A stretch of 64,000 nucleotides of DNA. Source: Cladobotryum mycophilum. Its lineage: Eukaryota; Ascomycota; Sordariomycetes; Hypocreales; Hypocreaceae. The stretch is taken from positions 1,116,001-1,180,000 of the forward strand of contig CM071591.1 in the NCBI GenBank assembly GCA_036429605.1. The letters are read 5' to 3'. Below, piece by piece: positions 44,842-56,616 of the stretch (the stretch's first letter is position 1; each line of letters opens with the position of its first letter). The position numbers were made by a program, and so were the translations under genes. The notes below the pieces were generated by a model. That model was not told the DNA's origin. It saw nothing but the letters and a program-made list of their open reading frames with translations, and ran no database searches.

Positions 44842-47441
44842 CTCGTCGCCATTGACTCAAGTCGAGTCACTCAATCGCAGTTCCAGGAGCGTAAATCGAG
44901 TCTCGTGGTATCATTGAGGTGACGAATGGTAGAATTTGAGGTTTAAGATTATGAGGCGGATTTGTTGATTATGCGCGAGTGATATCGAGATCAGAAAGAG
45001 AAAGAGAAAGAAATAAAAAGGGACCAATATCAAATCAATGACTGTCCCAGTATCGTGGTGGTGGTTATGGTTGCCCGCTGATGGTCAAGATGGTAAATGC
45101 TGTTTTTTTGGCGGCGTCAGCGAACGGTTCCGGCGGGGCAAAGAATGGGAAGAAGCCCTAAGGCTGCGGGTTAAAAAAACAGGAGCTTACAGCGACATTA
45201 AGAAAATAGCATTACTAAGGAATGGAAGGAGAAGAATTGCGCGATCGCAATCGTTCTTTTGCTTTGTTGTGATGATGTTGTTAGTGATATGATGGTGGAA
45301 GGAGAGAAGCTGTATCCAAGTCGAGTTGACTAAGACGGACAGGCCTCTCTACTGCTGCAACTGACAGACAGCTGGGTAATATTGTAGTTGGTAGGTGGGC
45401 TAGAGGCTGAGAGCCGGAGGGTTACAGCAGCCAGAGCTTGTTTGGTGAAGAGACTCTGAATGCATGCAACCTACCACCACCCGTCCCCAACGCTCCCCTC
45501 CCTCTGTCTCTGCTCCGTCCAGCTTGCTCGCGCGCTCCTTCACCCTCTGTACCAAGTGCTGTTGCTGCTGCTGCTACTGCTACTGCTACTGCTGCTACTG
45601 CAACCCTCTACGGGCTGGTCACTAAACACAGCCCTGAAAGAGAGAGAAAAAAGGGCCTGGGCTAGAAAACTAGCAGGTTGGCTTCCGGGTCCAGTGGGTG
45701 GGGCTCGGCTTACAAGCTTGCAGGGTCCAAGGGCCTGTTAGCGCTGAAGCTCCGGCCAGCCTTGGTGGACCCAGTGTGCCAGTCAACGAGGATCCCGCCT
45801 ATCGGGTCGTCACTGGCACTGGCATCCCACTGTCAACCCCTGTTGCCGTGCCACCCAAAAAGGAGCTGGACCCAACGCCGCCTCACGAACTTGTCAGTGT
45901 GAACATGAACGAGGATGTGCCCTGGTTTGAGGTTGCGGTGGTATGTACTTGTACTATAGATGTCTGTCTAACTAAGCACAAGCACATAAACACACGTAAG
46001 GGACGCGAGATTGCCTTTGTGTCCTCTGGGGAACGGATCATGAATAGCACAAGTACATACTTGTAGGTACGGAGTGCGGTGTAGTGTAATTAATGCAAAT
46101 GGACATACATGCCTTGTCCGCATGGCCGTTTAATTACAATCAGAGACTTGCATGAAAAGAGAGCAACATGCAACTCTCCCTAATATTACCACATCACCAC
46201 AACAACACCAACAACACACCAAGTCTTCCAGATATACCCTCCATAATGTCCCCCTCTCCCCCAATGTTACAACAGCTTCGCCAGAAAAAGTCGTCGCAAT
46301 CTTGTTGGTACCTGCTTCACCCGACCTTTCATTACCGCAGTTCCCTCGAACCATCCATTCACAACAATGCATCCACTACTCGCATGGATGGATCCGTCTT
46401 AGCCAGGGTCAAACACCTTCACAAACAAGCAAGACAAACAAGGGGTGGAGTCGAGCGACCAGACAAAGCAAATTCGGCAACGCGACTCTAGCGCGCTGAT
46501 AAATGACGATTTGCTTTAGGGCCTCCAGTTCTGCTGCGCTAAAGAAAGCTTTGGGAATATCTCCTGTGCTACAAGGTTACCTCGACTCTCTCAATCCTAC
46601 CTCTCCCTCCCCCAAAGTTGGACTCAACCACCACAACCACCACCACCACCACCATCATCCACGAAGGAGGCATCTGCTTGTGTTACTTGTAGGTAGGTAG
46701 GTAGGTAGGTAGGTACTTGTAGGTGCTAGGTTGCAACGATAACAATCGCGTAGTTTTGGTCTTCTTGCTATACCAGCCCCTATTCTGGCTTCACTCTGCC
46801 TCTCTGTTTCTATTTGTACCGTTCATTGTCTCGCGCTACTCCGTACCTATTCCATAAACTCAAAAGGCCTTCATCCTCCGCGTTCTGGGCCGTTTACGCG
46901 ATGTTACCCTTTTTTCACATCTTTTCGACAACCAAAGCGTGCGTACATATCATAGTATCATGCAGCATACCGGCATATGCATGTATTACGTGCATTGTTC
47001 ACACGACATTTCTTTCTCTATGCAGTGTGTGCGTTGCTCGTATTAACTGCATTGGGAACCCTGTGATAAATTGATGTGCCGTTATCAGTCCCTCCCTTCT
47101 GGATTCGTATTTGTTGAGAGGGGGGAGAAGGGTTGATGACACCCTGCAGGTTCCATTCTCGGCAGCCGTTCTCACCCTTGTTCTTTGGGCCACCCCTGAG
47201 TTCAGATCAATCGGGGGGTTTTTGGGGTTTGGGGTTTATCGACCGTTCAACCGAATCCCAGAAAATCATAATATATATATTACATATATGGAACATCTGA
47301 AAGCTGAAATATGAACAACTAAGAAATGTCTACAAAAACGCCATGAAAACAGTCCTCTAGATTTCGTCAACCCCTCATTCAAGTAAGCCATTCCCAACAT
47401 ATCCAACACCGTTATCCCACCCTCATCATCGTCATCTCACC
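44842..47441. other. Intergenic region with short repeats
   Basis: 2.6 kb between two minus-strand genes. It holds the promoter of the MABP1-like gene, a CTG/CTA-rich trinucleotide stretch at about 45555-45600 and an (AGGT)n run at 46690-46715. Several open frames (for example 45698-46066) show no family resemblance. No tRNA or conserved gene seen. Confidence 0.45.
46690..46715. repeat. (AGGT)n microsatellite
   Basis: Six or more consecutive copies of a 4-bp unit between two minus-strand genes. Confidence 0.85.
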
Positions 47442-49990
47442 TCATACGACCAGCCCTTCTTCAGACGCCTCATCCCGTTCCAAACGCTCCAAGCCTGTCC
47501 CAACTGCTCCATAGACGCGTAGCGGCACCAGTACATCAAAGCTTTCGCAAGCGAGGTTCTCCACAGCTACGAGAACCAGCCCGCCCTTTTCATCCTGCGA
47601 AATTTGCTCCAGCAATGGATATGGTGTAGAGTGTTCCCCCCTTTAGCTGTGTTTTCATTCCCCTGCGACGGCACCACGAACTCAATCCGAACCTTCCATT
47701 CAAAAGTCACGCCCGTAGTGATAAAATCAGGTGTAGCAGAAATCGGTATGGTGGGAGTGAAAACAACACGTCTAGTGTAAAGAGTAGCCTCGGATGAAGC
47801 TGCATACACTTTTCGAGTAACTCGTTGAATGCTGGATTCTGATCGTATAGCCAGTGATGAATCCACCTTCTCTGTGGATTCGAGAGTCGCGTGGACCGCG
47901 TAGCAAGGGACATCGGCGTCAGTAAAGTCAATAACCATGGTCACAACCTCTCCTAAACGATATGCGGGTCTGGTGAGCATGACAACCCCAACCCGCTGTC
48001 CATTCCGCGCGATTTCAAATCGATTCGGGCTCTGCTGTCCCTCGGCCGTCATATTGCTCCTCATAATGGCAAGACGGATTGCCTCCTTGACCGAATTCGA
48101 CTCTTCAAAAACAACCGATTGTCGCCTTGAATTAGCGTCTGCCGTTGGTGACAAAAGGCCGCCACCAGCTTCATCTCTAGACCGAGTTGCTAGCTCATCC
48201 ACATATATGAGAAAATCGTTCATGCCCGTTGCCGCAGTCGACGACGCCCGTTCTCGCTGATGGTGTCCTTTTACTCCTTTCCCAAGAGTCTTCACCTGCG
48301 CCAAATCTCGTAGCAAAATGTAGGGGTTCATCAAATCGTGCTCGGGAATCTCGCCATAACTATCCACGCTCCCTAATATCCGAAACGGAATTTCCACCGT
48401 ACGAACTTGTTGCTCTTTAGCACCCCCTGCCCTCTGAGTGCCAATCACAAGACTGTACGATATCTTGATAGCCTTTCCCTTATGTGTAGGAGGCAATCCT
48501 CTCGGCAATCGGAATGTGTATTCATAAGCACGGCTTTCTCCAGGCGCAAGGTGGAGGTCGACAAACAATATCGATTGCGGAGTACTCAGAATCGGGACAG
48601 ACTTGGTGTTTGCAGCACCGCGCATTTCCTTAATCGTACTCAGCTCCCCACCACCAAGAAAATCACCCAAGGAATTGGTGATTCCCCCGAAACCAAAGCT
48701 CCTCAAAAGGCCATTCTCACGCCTATTAGACTCGATTCCGACTACGCCTCCGCCCCTTCCACCGACAACCGCCTTCTTTTTAACCTGCTCAAAGGGTGCA
48801 AGGCTGACCAGGGAACTATCCAGAGAAAATGAACCTTGAATTTGAGCAAAGCCCATCATTATGGACTCGGGTGTTCTTGATTGAACTGGGGCGGCCATTA
48901 GCGAGCCCCGCCGGACCTGCGGCCTTCCGTGGCCCCTCGCCACCGGCTGCGTCACGTATTCCGATGCCAATGTTTCCGATGAGTTATTGCTGAGGGAGTA
49001 AAACTCTCCGCTACTTCGCGGTGTCCCTCCAGCCATACTGGTGCTGGACAAGATACGAGCAGTGAGAGCAGGTCTCTCAGGTATGGATTGGTCCTTTAGC
49101 CGAATGGAAATGGCATTGGCATCGCTCGGCCCTGGTCTTGGACTGAGCAAGCCATTGCCCGTACCTCTCTGTGGACTCTGCGGTCCTTCGGAATCTGAAG
49201 GCGGCCCGGCAGGAAATCGGAATTCAGGCATGGGGTTGGGGGAAGTTCTTGGGGACCTGCGCTGGGCGGCTGTGTTGGGGCGAGGGGAATTCGATCCGCT
49301 ATCGACTCGGCCGAATCGATCTGGAGGGTAGGATGCATTTGCCAGAGGAGAGCTCGCATGTCTCTGAGAGAAACTCCCTGGAGAGCTAAGTTAGCCACTG
49401 GCTCTCATAGAAGAAACATATCATGCATGCATGTAACTCGTACCCTGAGGAGTGGCTGGAGTTGCGGGGGGTCCGCGTGAGGAAATTTGTAAACTGCTCG
49501 CACGATTATGACCATGCCGGGGCCGGTGCGGCCTCGGCGGGGCATCGTGTCGCTGCAAATGGTGGTCATCGATGGTGCTTGTAGATCCAATCGACACAAT
49601 CGACACAGAGCGCTTATGAGCATGATTGGAGCGACTGCTATTAGCAGCCGAGCTCGGTTGATGCCATTGTATAGATCCGGTCCGACTGCGCGTGGTAGCC
49701 GACGGCACACTCAATGACAGCGCCGCCCTTCGATGCCCTCTACCTGAAGCATTGGATAGTGGTGGGGTTCGGTTGGAGCTCGCCTTGTTCCGACCCTGCA
49801 ACGGCGAGGCGAATCTGTGCCGCTCGGATTGAGACTGCTGGTGGCCATGAGCCGATTGATTCTGCTGCTGATTCGGATCCTGAGCAACATTTCGAAAAGT
49901 AATGGTACACTTGACCTCCTCGCCTGCGAAGACGGTCTGGTCGCGCCAGTGAATGAAGACGCGGATATTGCTCGAGCCGTCGGCGGACAT
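47442..49990 (-). CDS. rgp1: Rgp1-like subunit of the Ric1-Rgp1 guanine nucleotide exchange factor
   Basis: Ric1-Rgp1 activates the Golgi GTPase Ypt6/Rab6 for retrograde transport. Arrestin-like protein. Exons 49444-49990 and 47442-49377, intron 49378-49443 (66 bp). It starts SSNIRVFIHWRDQTVFAGEEVKC, the canonical Rgp1 N terminus, then a Ser/Arg/His-rich insert, GESRAYEYTFRLPRGLPPTHKGKAIKISYSLVIG (about 385), VEIPFRIL, and the C-terminal GLVLVAVENLACESFDVLVPLRVYGA. The frame breaks at the C run 47636-47641. One added base gives KGGEHSTPYPLLEQI and a total of 827 codons plus stop, so an assembly error is inferred. The intron acceptor was chosen to keep frame: the acceptor nearest upstream would break it. 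Upstream lies a (TGGAC)n repeat. Confidence 0.9.
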
Positions 49991-50652
49991 TGTGTCGGAT
50001 TGGACTGGACTGGACTGGACTGGACTGGACTGAACGAGGTGGCAATGAATGAATGGCCTTCAGCGCGAGGCGGATGCGTGGAGGCGACCAAGATACGGCC
50101 GAGTCGACATTTCTGTCCTCGAGCCTTGTTCTGGTGCTACAGGTGATGAAATAGGACAGCTCTAGGGGAGAGCGCTGTTGTTTTTATGAGGTCGAGGGTT
50201 CAGCTGGAGCAGATATTGCGATTCGGATGTTCAATGCTCAACGTCATGCTGGCCAGAAGCGCTGAGTAAGGCTCCGGCCCGTTGGACAAGGTACCTCTTA
50301 GTGCTACAGGTACCTGTACCGGGTGGGCTGGGAGCGTTTTAGCGCGCGCGACGCACTGTAGCTCTAGCAAGGTTCCCCATTCCCGCCTGTTTCGTTTCTT
50401 ACCCCGCCTGAGGCGACGACCCTCCACGGAGGTGTGTTATACTGCAACGTTGAGGGAGGAACCTATCTGTATTTGTGGATGGACACTCAAACAAGGGGAA
50501 GACATGCATACAGACGCTACGTAATAGTTTGATATAGATGGTGCATGTATATTAAACTTGATACCTCGATTAACAATTTTCCCAAGTTATTGTTCATTTC
50601 ATTTCCTTGATTTTGTTTCACATCCATTCAATATCCAAGCGCAGCAACCACC
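49991..50652. promoter_or_regulatory. Bidirectional region of rgp1 and the O-methyltransferase
   Basis: Both genes are transcribed away from this 662-bp region, so it must contain both promoters. It includes the (TGGAC)n repeat and a pyrimidine-rich patch at about 50570-50640 near the methyltransferase start. Confidence 0.5.
50001..50031. repeat. (TGGAC)n microsatellite in the rgp1 leader
   Basis: Six tandem copies of a 5-bp unit starting 11 bp upstream of the rgp1 start codon, so it would lie within or next to the mRNA leader. Confidence 0.85.
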
Positions 50653-51399
50653 ATGGCATCTTCATCTCCAACTCCCAACCCTATAGAGGCTCCACCTCAT
50701 GTCCACGCTCTTCTCGACAGACTACACCAAGAATCAAAAGCGCAAGAAGCTGCTCTTGGCCCATTGTATCTGTACACCAAAGAGAATTTTCACCAGTTAA
50801 TGAGCGACAAATTCATTGCTCTAGATCAAGACAAGGCTCAATTTGTATACCAGCTTGTCAGGGCCACGGGAGCCCGCAACGTCATCGAAGTAGGTACGAG
50901 CTTTGGCGTCAGCACCATCTACTTTGCTCTCGCCGTTGGGAGCAACCTCGAAAGGTTGGGAGGGGAGGGCAAGGTCATCGCTACCGAGTGGGAAAAGACC
51001 AAGGCAGAGCAGGCTAGGAAGCACTGGAACGAAGCTGGAGAGGATCTGGTGGCTCGTCATATCGACCTACGGGAGGGTGATCTTCTCGAGACACTGAAAG
51101 AAAATGTCCCGACATTGGACGTTGTCTTGATTGACAGTAAGTACAATCAATGAAGCATGGTCAACTACAGACAAACCCGTATCTGACACCATCCAGTCTG
51201 GGCACCTGTCGCCTTGCCCGCCTTGAAGCTCCTCGAGCCAAGGATGCGACCTGGCACCGTCGTCCTTCTCGACAACTCTGTTTCCTCGGCTCCGAGATAC
51301 CAAGAGCTTCTTGCCCATCTTAGATCACCCGACAATGGATACAGTAATCTCACTCTTCCCTACTCGGGAGGGTTGGAGATGAGCATCAGGCAGACTTAA
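50653..51399 (+). CDS. O-methyltransferase, family 3 (SAM-dependent)
   Basis: Exons 50653-51136 and 51197-51399, intron 60 bp; 228 codons plus stop, usual for this family. Class I SAM methyltransferase: NVIEVGTSFGVSTIYFAL (about 76) is motif I, KVIATEWEKTKAEQARKHW (about 105) holds the acidic ribose-binding residue, VVLID (about 157) precedes the intron, and PGTVVLLDN (about 180) is the later core strand. Family members methylate catechol-like or CoA-linked hydroxyls using a metal; the substrate here is unknown. There is no biosynthetic cluster nearby, so a general metabolic role is as likely as a secondary-metabolite one. No signal peptide or membrane segment is seen. Divergent from rgp1. 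Confidence 0.88.
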
Positions 51400-52212
51400 T
51401 CTGGACTGGATGTCAAGGCAAATGGAAGAAGAACGTGGAACTTGGCCATGATTAATGTAATTCACCATTGCCAAGCAGGCAGGCAGGCAGACGCTATTAT
51501 AGACAGCTCGAGATTGGGTTGCACAGTACACCTACCAGCGCTTGTAATATTCTGGTAAATTTCGAGTTGCGCTTCTTCTCAAGTCACAAGTGTTGGTGAT
51601 ATGAAATTGATATTGGCCAAAATTGGCAGCACATTGGCATGGATCCCTTGTATGACTGTCGGTGTCAATCATTCCCGTTCAGTCGGTGATGAAGTAAATA
51701 TGTAGTCCCCTGAGATGAAGTCACACTCGTTGGTGATGGCATAGGACAGACCCATACACGGCTGCCACACGGACGGGAGTCTATCCGCGTTCCAAACGGC
51801 AAACGGCAAACGGTAATATCTGATAATGGCTACTGTAATGCAGCCTCGCTAGTCTTTTTTCTCCATCTATCTATCTGCCTATCTACGTGTGTATCTTCCC
51901 CTTCTCTTCTCATAACCCCCTCCCCCTTTTTCTTTTCTTTTTTCTTTTTCTTCCCTGATATCACCTATGGTCAACAGCAGAACCAGCCGTTGCACTTACA
52001 CGATGAAATGCCAACATGAATGATAACAAACTGTGTAACAGTCGGGCTTTTGATAATATTCCATCCATCGAAACCGGTCCCCCATACCTACCAAGCACAA
52101 ACCGACGCCAAAGCCAATCCCCTCGCCATAACTACCATTCCCTGAATGAGGAAACCCGCGAGATCCCCCTGTTCGACGGCGTAATATGTGGAGAGAGAGC
52201 TATGAGCTAGGA
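51400..52212. other. Convergent intergenic region
   Basis: About 800 bp between the methyltransferase and the next minus-strand gene. It contains a long pyrimidine tract (about 51895-51955) and no coding frame with family resemblance. Confidence 0.45.
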
Positions 52213-52806
52213 CTAAGCTGGGAGTTGAATCACCTCCCAATCTCGGGTGCACTGGACTGGGTTCAACTCCAAAGCCTTGGTCTCCTCCCCAGCGCGTTCA
52301 TAGTCCTTCATAATGCGTGCCTTGCCATTTTCAACGACGAAATAGACCTCGCCTTCCATAGTGGCGTGCCCAGGCTGCTTGCCAGCATACGCCGAGATAC
52401 GGTTCTCGCGCACGTAGTGCTGCTGGCCCTTTGAATTGATAACACCAAGCACGGTACGGCTATCGTGTCCGCTGTACACAAAATCATTAGCATCAGACTG
52501 GGGCGAAGGGGGCTTTGGCGGAAGCATGAGACAGGGATTTCAGGAGACGCACTTGATCCAAACATGGACATAGCCAAACTCGCCGAGTTCGCGGGCGATG
52601 GTTTCGATGACTCTTCTCCGTTTTGCCTGCTTCGGTGCCTCTTTGAGCCACGAGATCTAATACACTCGGAAGGTTAGTTTGGGGGGGGGGTGAATACTTG
52701 TGAGGCAAATCGGTATCGTTAGGTACTTACAATCAGATCCTGCCAGGTAACCCCTGCCAGTCTCAGTCTCAAGCGATGCTTCCTTAAGGATCAAAGCTAC
52801 GTTCAT
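52213..52806 (-). CDS. Small conserved-looking protein of unknown function
   Basis: The clear part has two exons, 52553-52656 and 52213-52471, joined by a GT-AG intron. They read ISWLKEAPKQAKRRRVIETI, RELGEFGYVHVWINGHDSRTVLGV, then VRENRISAYAGKQPGHATMEGEVYFVVENGKARIMKDYE. The mix of charged helices and beta-like strands looks like a real folded protein of about 130 residues. The first exon (52731-52806) is unsettled: the ATG at 52806 reads MNVALILKEAS but joins out of frame, while the in-frame reading RLRLAGVTWQDLI has no ATG. A one-base assembly error or an undetected upstream exon would solve this. No family recognised and no signal peptide. Confidence 0.55.
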
Positions 52807-53899
52807 CGTAAAGAGGTGGATGGTTTTTTTCTAATGCAACTGTCGATACGGAATGAATGGAGTATTGCGATGAGCCGTGAGAATGACTCCGTCTGAACTT
52901 GAGAGACAGGGCTGTCTTTTTGGTGAGAAAGGTTGAATTGACGGATGAGAGTAGATTTGCCGATTAGAAAAGGTTCTTATGATGAATTAGAAGAAGTAGT
53001 AGAGATCTTTATAGACAATCACTGCAGGCGGTGAATGTTTGGCAAGCCTCTCGTCAGGATCGGGATCTTGCAATCAAACTTCAGTTGTCATTCGTATTCG
53101 CTTTTCCTCTGCGTGTATCCCCTAGATGACGCCAACAAATGATGCCTTTCCAGCCACCAGCTTCCTGCCATACTGATCGTTATATTTAGCCATGCCTACA
53201 GCCGCATCCTTGGAAAGCCACTGGCGGTAAGGATGCACACGTGGTCAAATTTTGGTCATAGCCCCTGAATAACGGGCCAACAACAACAGTCCATCGTTCC
53301 GGCGAAGAATGAGATGAGCAGAAAACTCTCCCCATAAGTATGATTTGGTGAGAAGACACTCCATGGTATCCGTTTTGGTGCAGTCCCGGCAGCCTGAATT
53401 AGCCCCTGGATAGCTAAATAAGCGTAGCATCTTGATTGTCTTTATGGTCTTGATCAACGTTTCTTCTGCATAAGACTGGATCATTAACCAACGGAGATTT
53501 TTGTTAGAGGTACTCTGCCATCTGTGTAACATCATTCGCATGTGCCATGATTCCGTTGCTGGGCCTGATTTATGAATTCAACCCCCTAGTAGTGCAAACA
53601 AACGAATTGAACAAAGGAACAGACCTTTTGGCCAATCAATCCCTGGCCAGCCTTTTCCATTTGGCATCGGATAAATGCCTTGTTATTTTTTGGGCTCTGC
53701 CTCGTATTTTGAATGGGGAACAAAGAGCTTCTACTCACAACTACTCAGAATAGACCCCCTCTTACATGGTTTTGTTTTTCCTTCGTAGGGGCCGCATCTT
53801 CAGAGACGGAAGCCATCTCAAAATACTTTCTACTCTTATATTATCCTCTTAGAGATATTGATCATCTTTTAAAGCCACTGTCCCAAACTTTCGACCATT
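52807..53899. other. Intergenic region between divergent genes
   Basis: Holds the promoters of the small protein and of kinase 2. A 98-codon minus-strand frame at 53245-53541 has plausible composition (IKTIKTIKM, CRDCTKTD) but no recognised family; it could be a relic and is not annotated as a gene. Confidence 0.4.
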
Positions 53900-55570
53900 A
53901 TGGCACCCAAACGGATGAAGGACATGCAAGCCGAGATATCTGAGCCTCCGCCCAAACGAACAAAGGAAACAATGCCCGAGCTGTCTGAGAACAGAACGCC
54001 TGAGTCGCCAAACAGCATCCTATCCAAGCAGACTGGGGAAAAGTCACCGCAACCAACTGAGGAAGGGGGTCACATCATACCCAAGTCACCGAACGACATA
54101 CTGCCTGAACCGAAGAAGAACAAGGCACCCGAGCCGCCCAAGAACCTAGATACTAGCAAACTCGACAATGACGTGGTCGAGTGCCAGGCCGTCGAGTCTA
54201 AAAGTGACAAGGAAAATAACATCATTCTTAAAGACGCTCCGATTATACCTTCGCATGACACTTTTACGTATTGCATCGGCGAAGCCTTTGAAAGCCTTGA
54301 GTCGTATGGGGAAAACGGATATCATCCTATCCATCTTGGCGATGAGCTAGGGGAGTCTGGTCGATACCGGGTCATTCATAAACTGGGATGGGGTACTTAT
54401 GGCATCGTCTGGCTCTGTCGGGATAGCCAGGAGAGGAAATACGTCGCCGTCAAGATCATGAGATCTTTGGTGTACAGCGAGCGACTAAACGAACTGGCCG
54501 ACTTTAGGCTAAAGGATCTCGATGGATCAGTTCCGGGGGCCGACTTACTTGCTCTGCCACTGGACCATTTTATGCTCAAAGGGCCCAACGGAACTCACCA
54601 CTGCATCGTGCTGCCCTTTCTCGGGCCAGCTCTTTCGTCTGATTTCTTCTGGCTTCGGTTTGACGACTTTACATCTGTTCTTCGGAGTCTCTGTCGACAG
54701 GCCGCGCAGGCCTTGCTGTTCCTGCACGAGAATGGCTGGTGCCATGGAGGTATTTGATGATTTCTTTTTTTCTCTTCTTCCCTCTCTTGGGGGAAGGGGG
54801 TTTATATGTTTTTCCATCTGAACTTTGCTAACGATTTGAACCCAAGACTTTCGCCCCTCCAACATGTTAGTGAGAATCAAGGATCTGAACCACCTTTGCG
54901 AGGACCAACTCATCTCCATGTTAGGGAAGCCCAGAATCAGGGACGTGTGCGTGGAACCGGGCTTGAAGCATCCTCCTTGTATGCCAAAATATCTCGTCAG
55001 AAGTGCGAACCTTGTTCGTGACCTGCCGTCCGAATACCTGACTGACCAGCTCTGTCTCATCGATTTTGGCGAATCGTATCCTGTATCATCACCACCAAAA
55101 GGCCTTAGAATTCCCGTCAGATATTGCCCGCCCGAGTTTCTATTGGGTAATGAGGCCTTAGTTCCTGCTGCGGGCTGTGATATCTGGGCTCTCGGCTGCG
55201 CTCTCTTCGAGATACGGCAGCAAACAGAGCTTTTCGAAGAATGGGGGAGGTGCTTCCGGATATGGTGCAGATTCTCGGTAAATTCCCAGACAGCTTGTGG
55301 TCAAGGTGGAAAGATCGTGAGCAATTCTTTGACGAGGGTGGAAAATATTTCCACAAGGAACAGGATGAGGCGGATTATTCCCTCGAGTGGTTGCTGTCGC
55401 TGAGAAAGCGTGAGCGCGGGGGCGATAAGAGAGAATTGTACATGTCTGAGGATGAGCAAAGGGTATTCGCCGACTTGTTGCGGAAGCTTCTCGAGTACGA
55501 GCCGGATAAGCGACTGACTGTTGGTGAGGCTTTGGAGCATGAGTGGTTCAAGATGGATGTGGCCGCCTGA
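53900..55570 (+). CDS. SRPK-like protein kinase, copy 2
   Basis: Paralogue of the kinase at 26652-28416. Exons 53900-54749 and 54847-55570. The N-terminal tail MAPKRMKD with PEL/PES/PEP repeats is shorter than in copy 1. Kinase motifs: HPIHLGDELGESGRYRVIHKLG, glycine loop GWGTYGIV, YVAVKIM, catalytic loop CHGDFRPSN with the intron inside the Asp codon exactly as in copy 1, LIDFGES, and YCPPEF in place of RPPEH. The DxKxxN Lys is Arg, as in copy 1. The frame breaks at the G run 55243-55247. One added G joins FEEWGEVLPDMV and gives 524 codons plus stop. Both copies end EWFKMDV followed by a short Ala/Asp tail. Substrate unknown; the Arg in the catalytic loop makes normal activity uncertain, though both copies keep the Asp, Asn, VAVK Lys and DFG. 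Confidence 0.85.
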
Positions 55571-56616
55571 GGGATGTATACCTTTCTCATTTCTAGCCCC
55601 TTGCGAAGGCGGCGTCACATTAGTAGAGGTTGCCTAGCAGTTTCTGGCTTTGTTTAGTTGAGGAAGGAAATCTAGATTGCTACACACATGGAAACAATCG
55701 TCGTCTTGGTTCCTCACGGCATCGCTGCTCTTTCTCGGCGTCTCCGTTGAATAAAAAACAACATCAGTCGCCAACAGTTCTAACTGGCCGATGTAATGAA
55801 GGTGTCTCTCCCTCCCTCTGTCTTTCTGTCTCTCTGTCTCTCTCTTCGGCTACTAATTAAATTAAGCTTCAGCAAAGGAAAGATGGAAATGGTACCAGCG
55901 GTGATTCGGTCCATCAATTCTGAAATCTCACATGTCGATTCATTGAACGCGGGAACGAGGTGACTGGCCCCCTCGTCAGCGGCTGGACGGTCAACATTCC
56001 CAAACGTGGGTAGTGACACCCCAGCATGATGCCATATAATGATCTTTGTCGTTTGATTTAACTGTATATCATCTTGTTTGTTTGTTTGTTAGAAAGATAT
56101 TGCACGGTAGGTTGCTGAGTTGGATGTCTCTCTGCGTACGACGGGCTGCATCGACAGAGCAGTTTGCGGCGAGGCCTCATGATATAATATCAGCCATAGA
56201 TCTTTAACTTTTGCACTCTTCTTGACTCTACCAAGGCAATTGTTAGAGGTTTTCATCTTATAAGCCGTTGCTGAATTGACACAGATAGAAAGGTTGCATC
56301 GATTGATGAATGTCCTTTATGAGATAAACAACATAACCTGGGAGGGCCTTGGAACAAGTAAATGCCATGTTCACGTGCTATTTGCGGACAAATTTCCATG
56401 GGATATTTCAAATTACCAGAGTAGGTGCCTTGGGCATTATCAAGTCAGGTACTGTGATTCACTTCTTTTTCACATTCTCATCATCCCCATATTCTCTCAC
56501 TACGCCAACTTCTGCCTGCTTCCTTTCACAACTCTTTCCACCCAACATCATCTCCAGTCAAGATTATCAACCGCCCAATCCATTCCCAGCGAGAGATCTT
56601 CAGCTCCTCCATAACC
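55571..56616. other. Intergenic region
   Basis: About 1 kb between kinase 2 and the first DUF7918-type gene. Contains a short TTTG-rich run (about 56077-56093) and a pyrimidine-rich leader before 56617. No gene seen. Confidence 0.45.

Noticed and set aside
45698..46066. 122-codon plus-strand frame between the MABP1-like gene and rgp1
   Set aside because: Overlaps other chance frames next to simple repeats; no recognisable domain.
53245..53541. 98-codon minus-strand frame as a gene
   Set aside because: Composition is plausible, but there is no family, start context or neighbour support.
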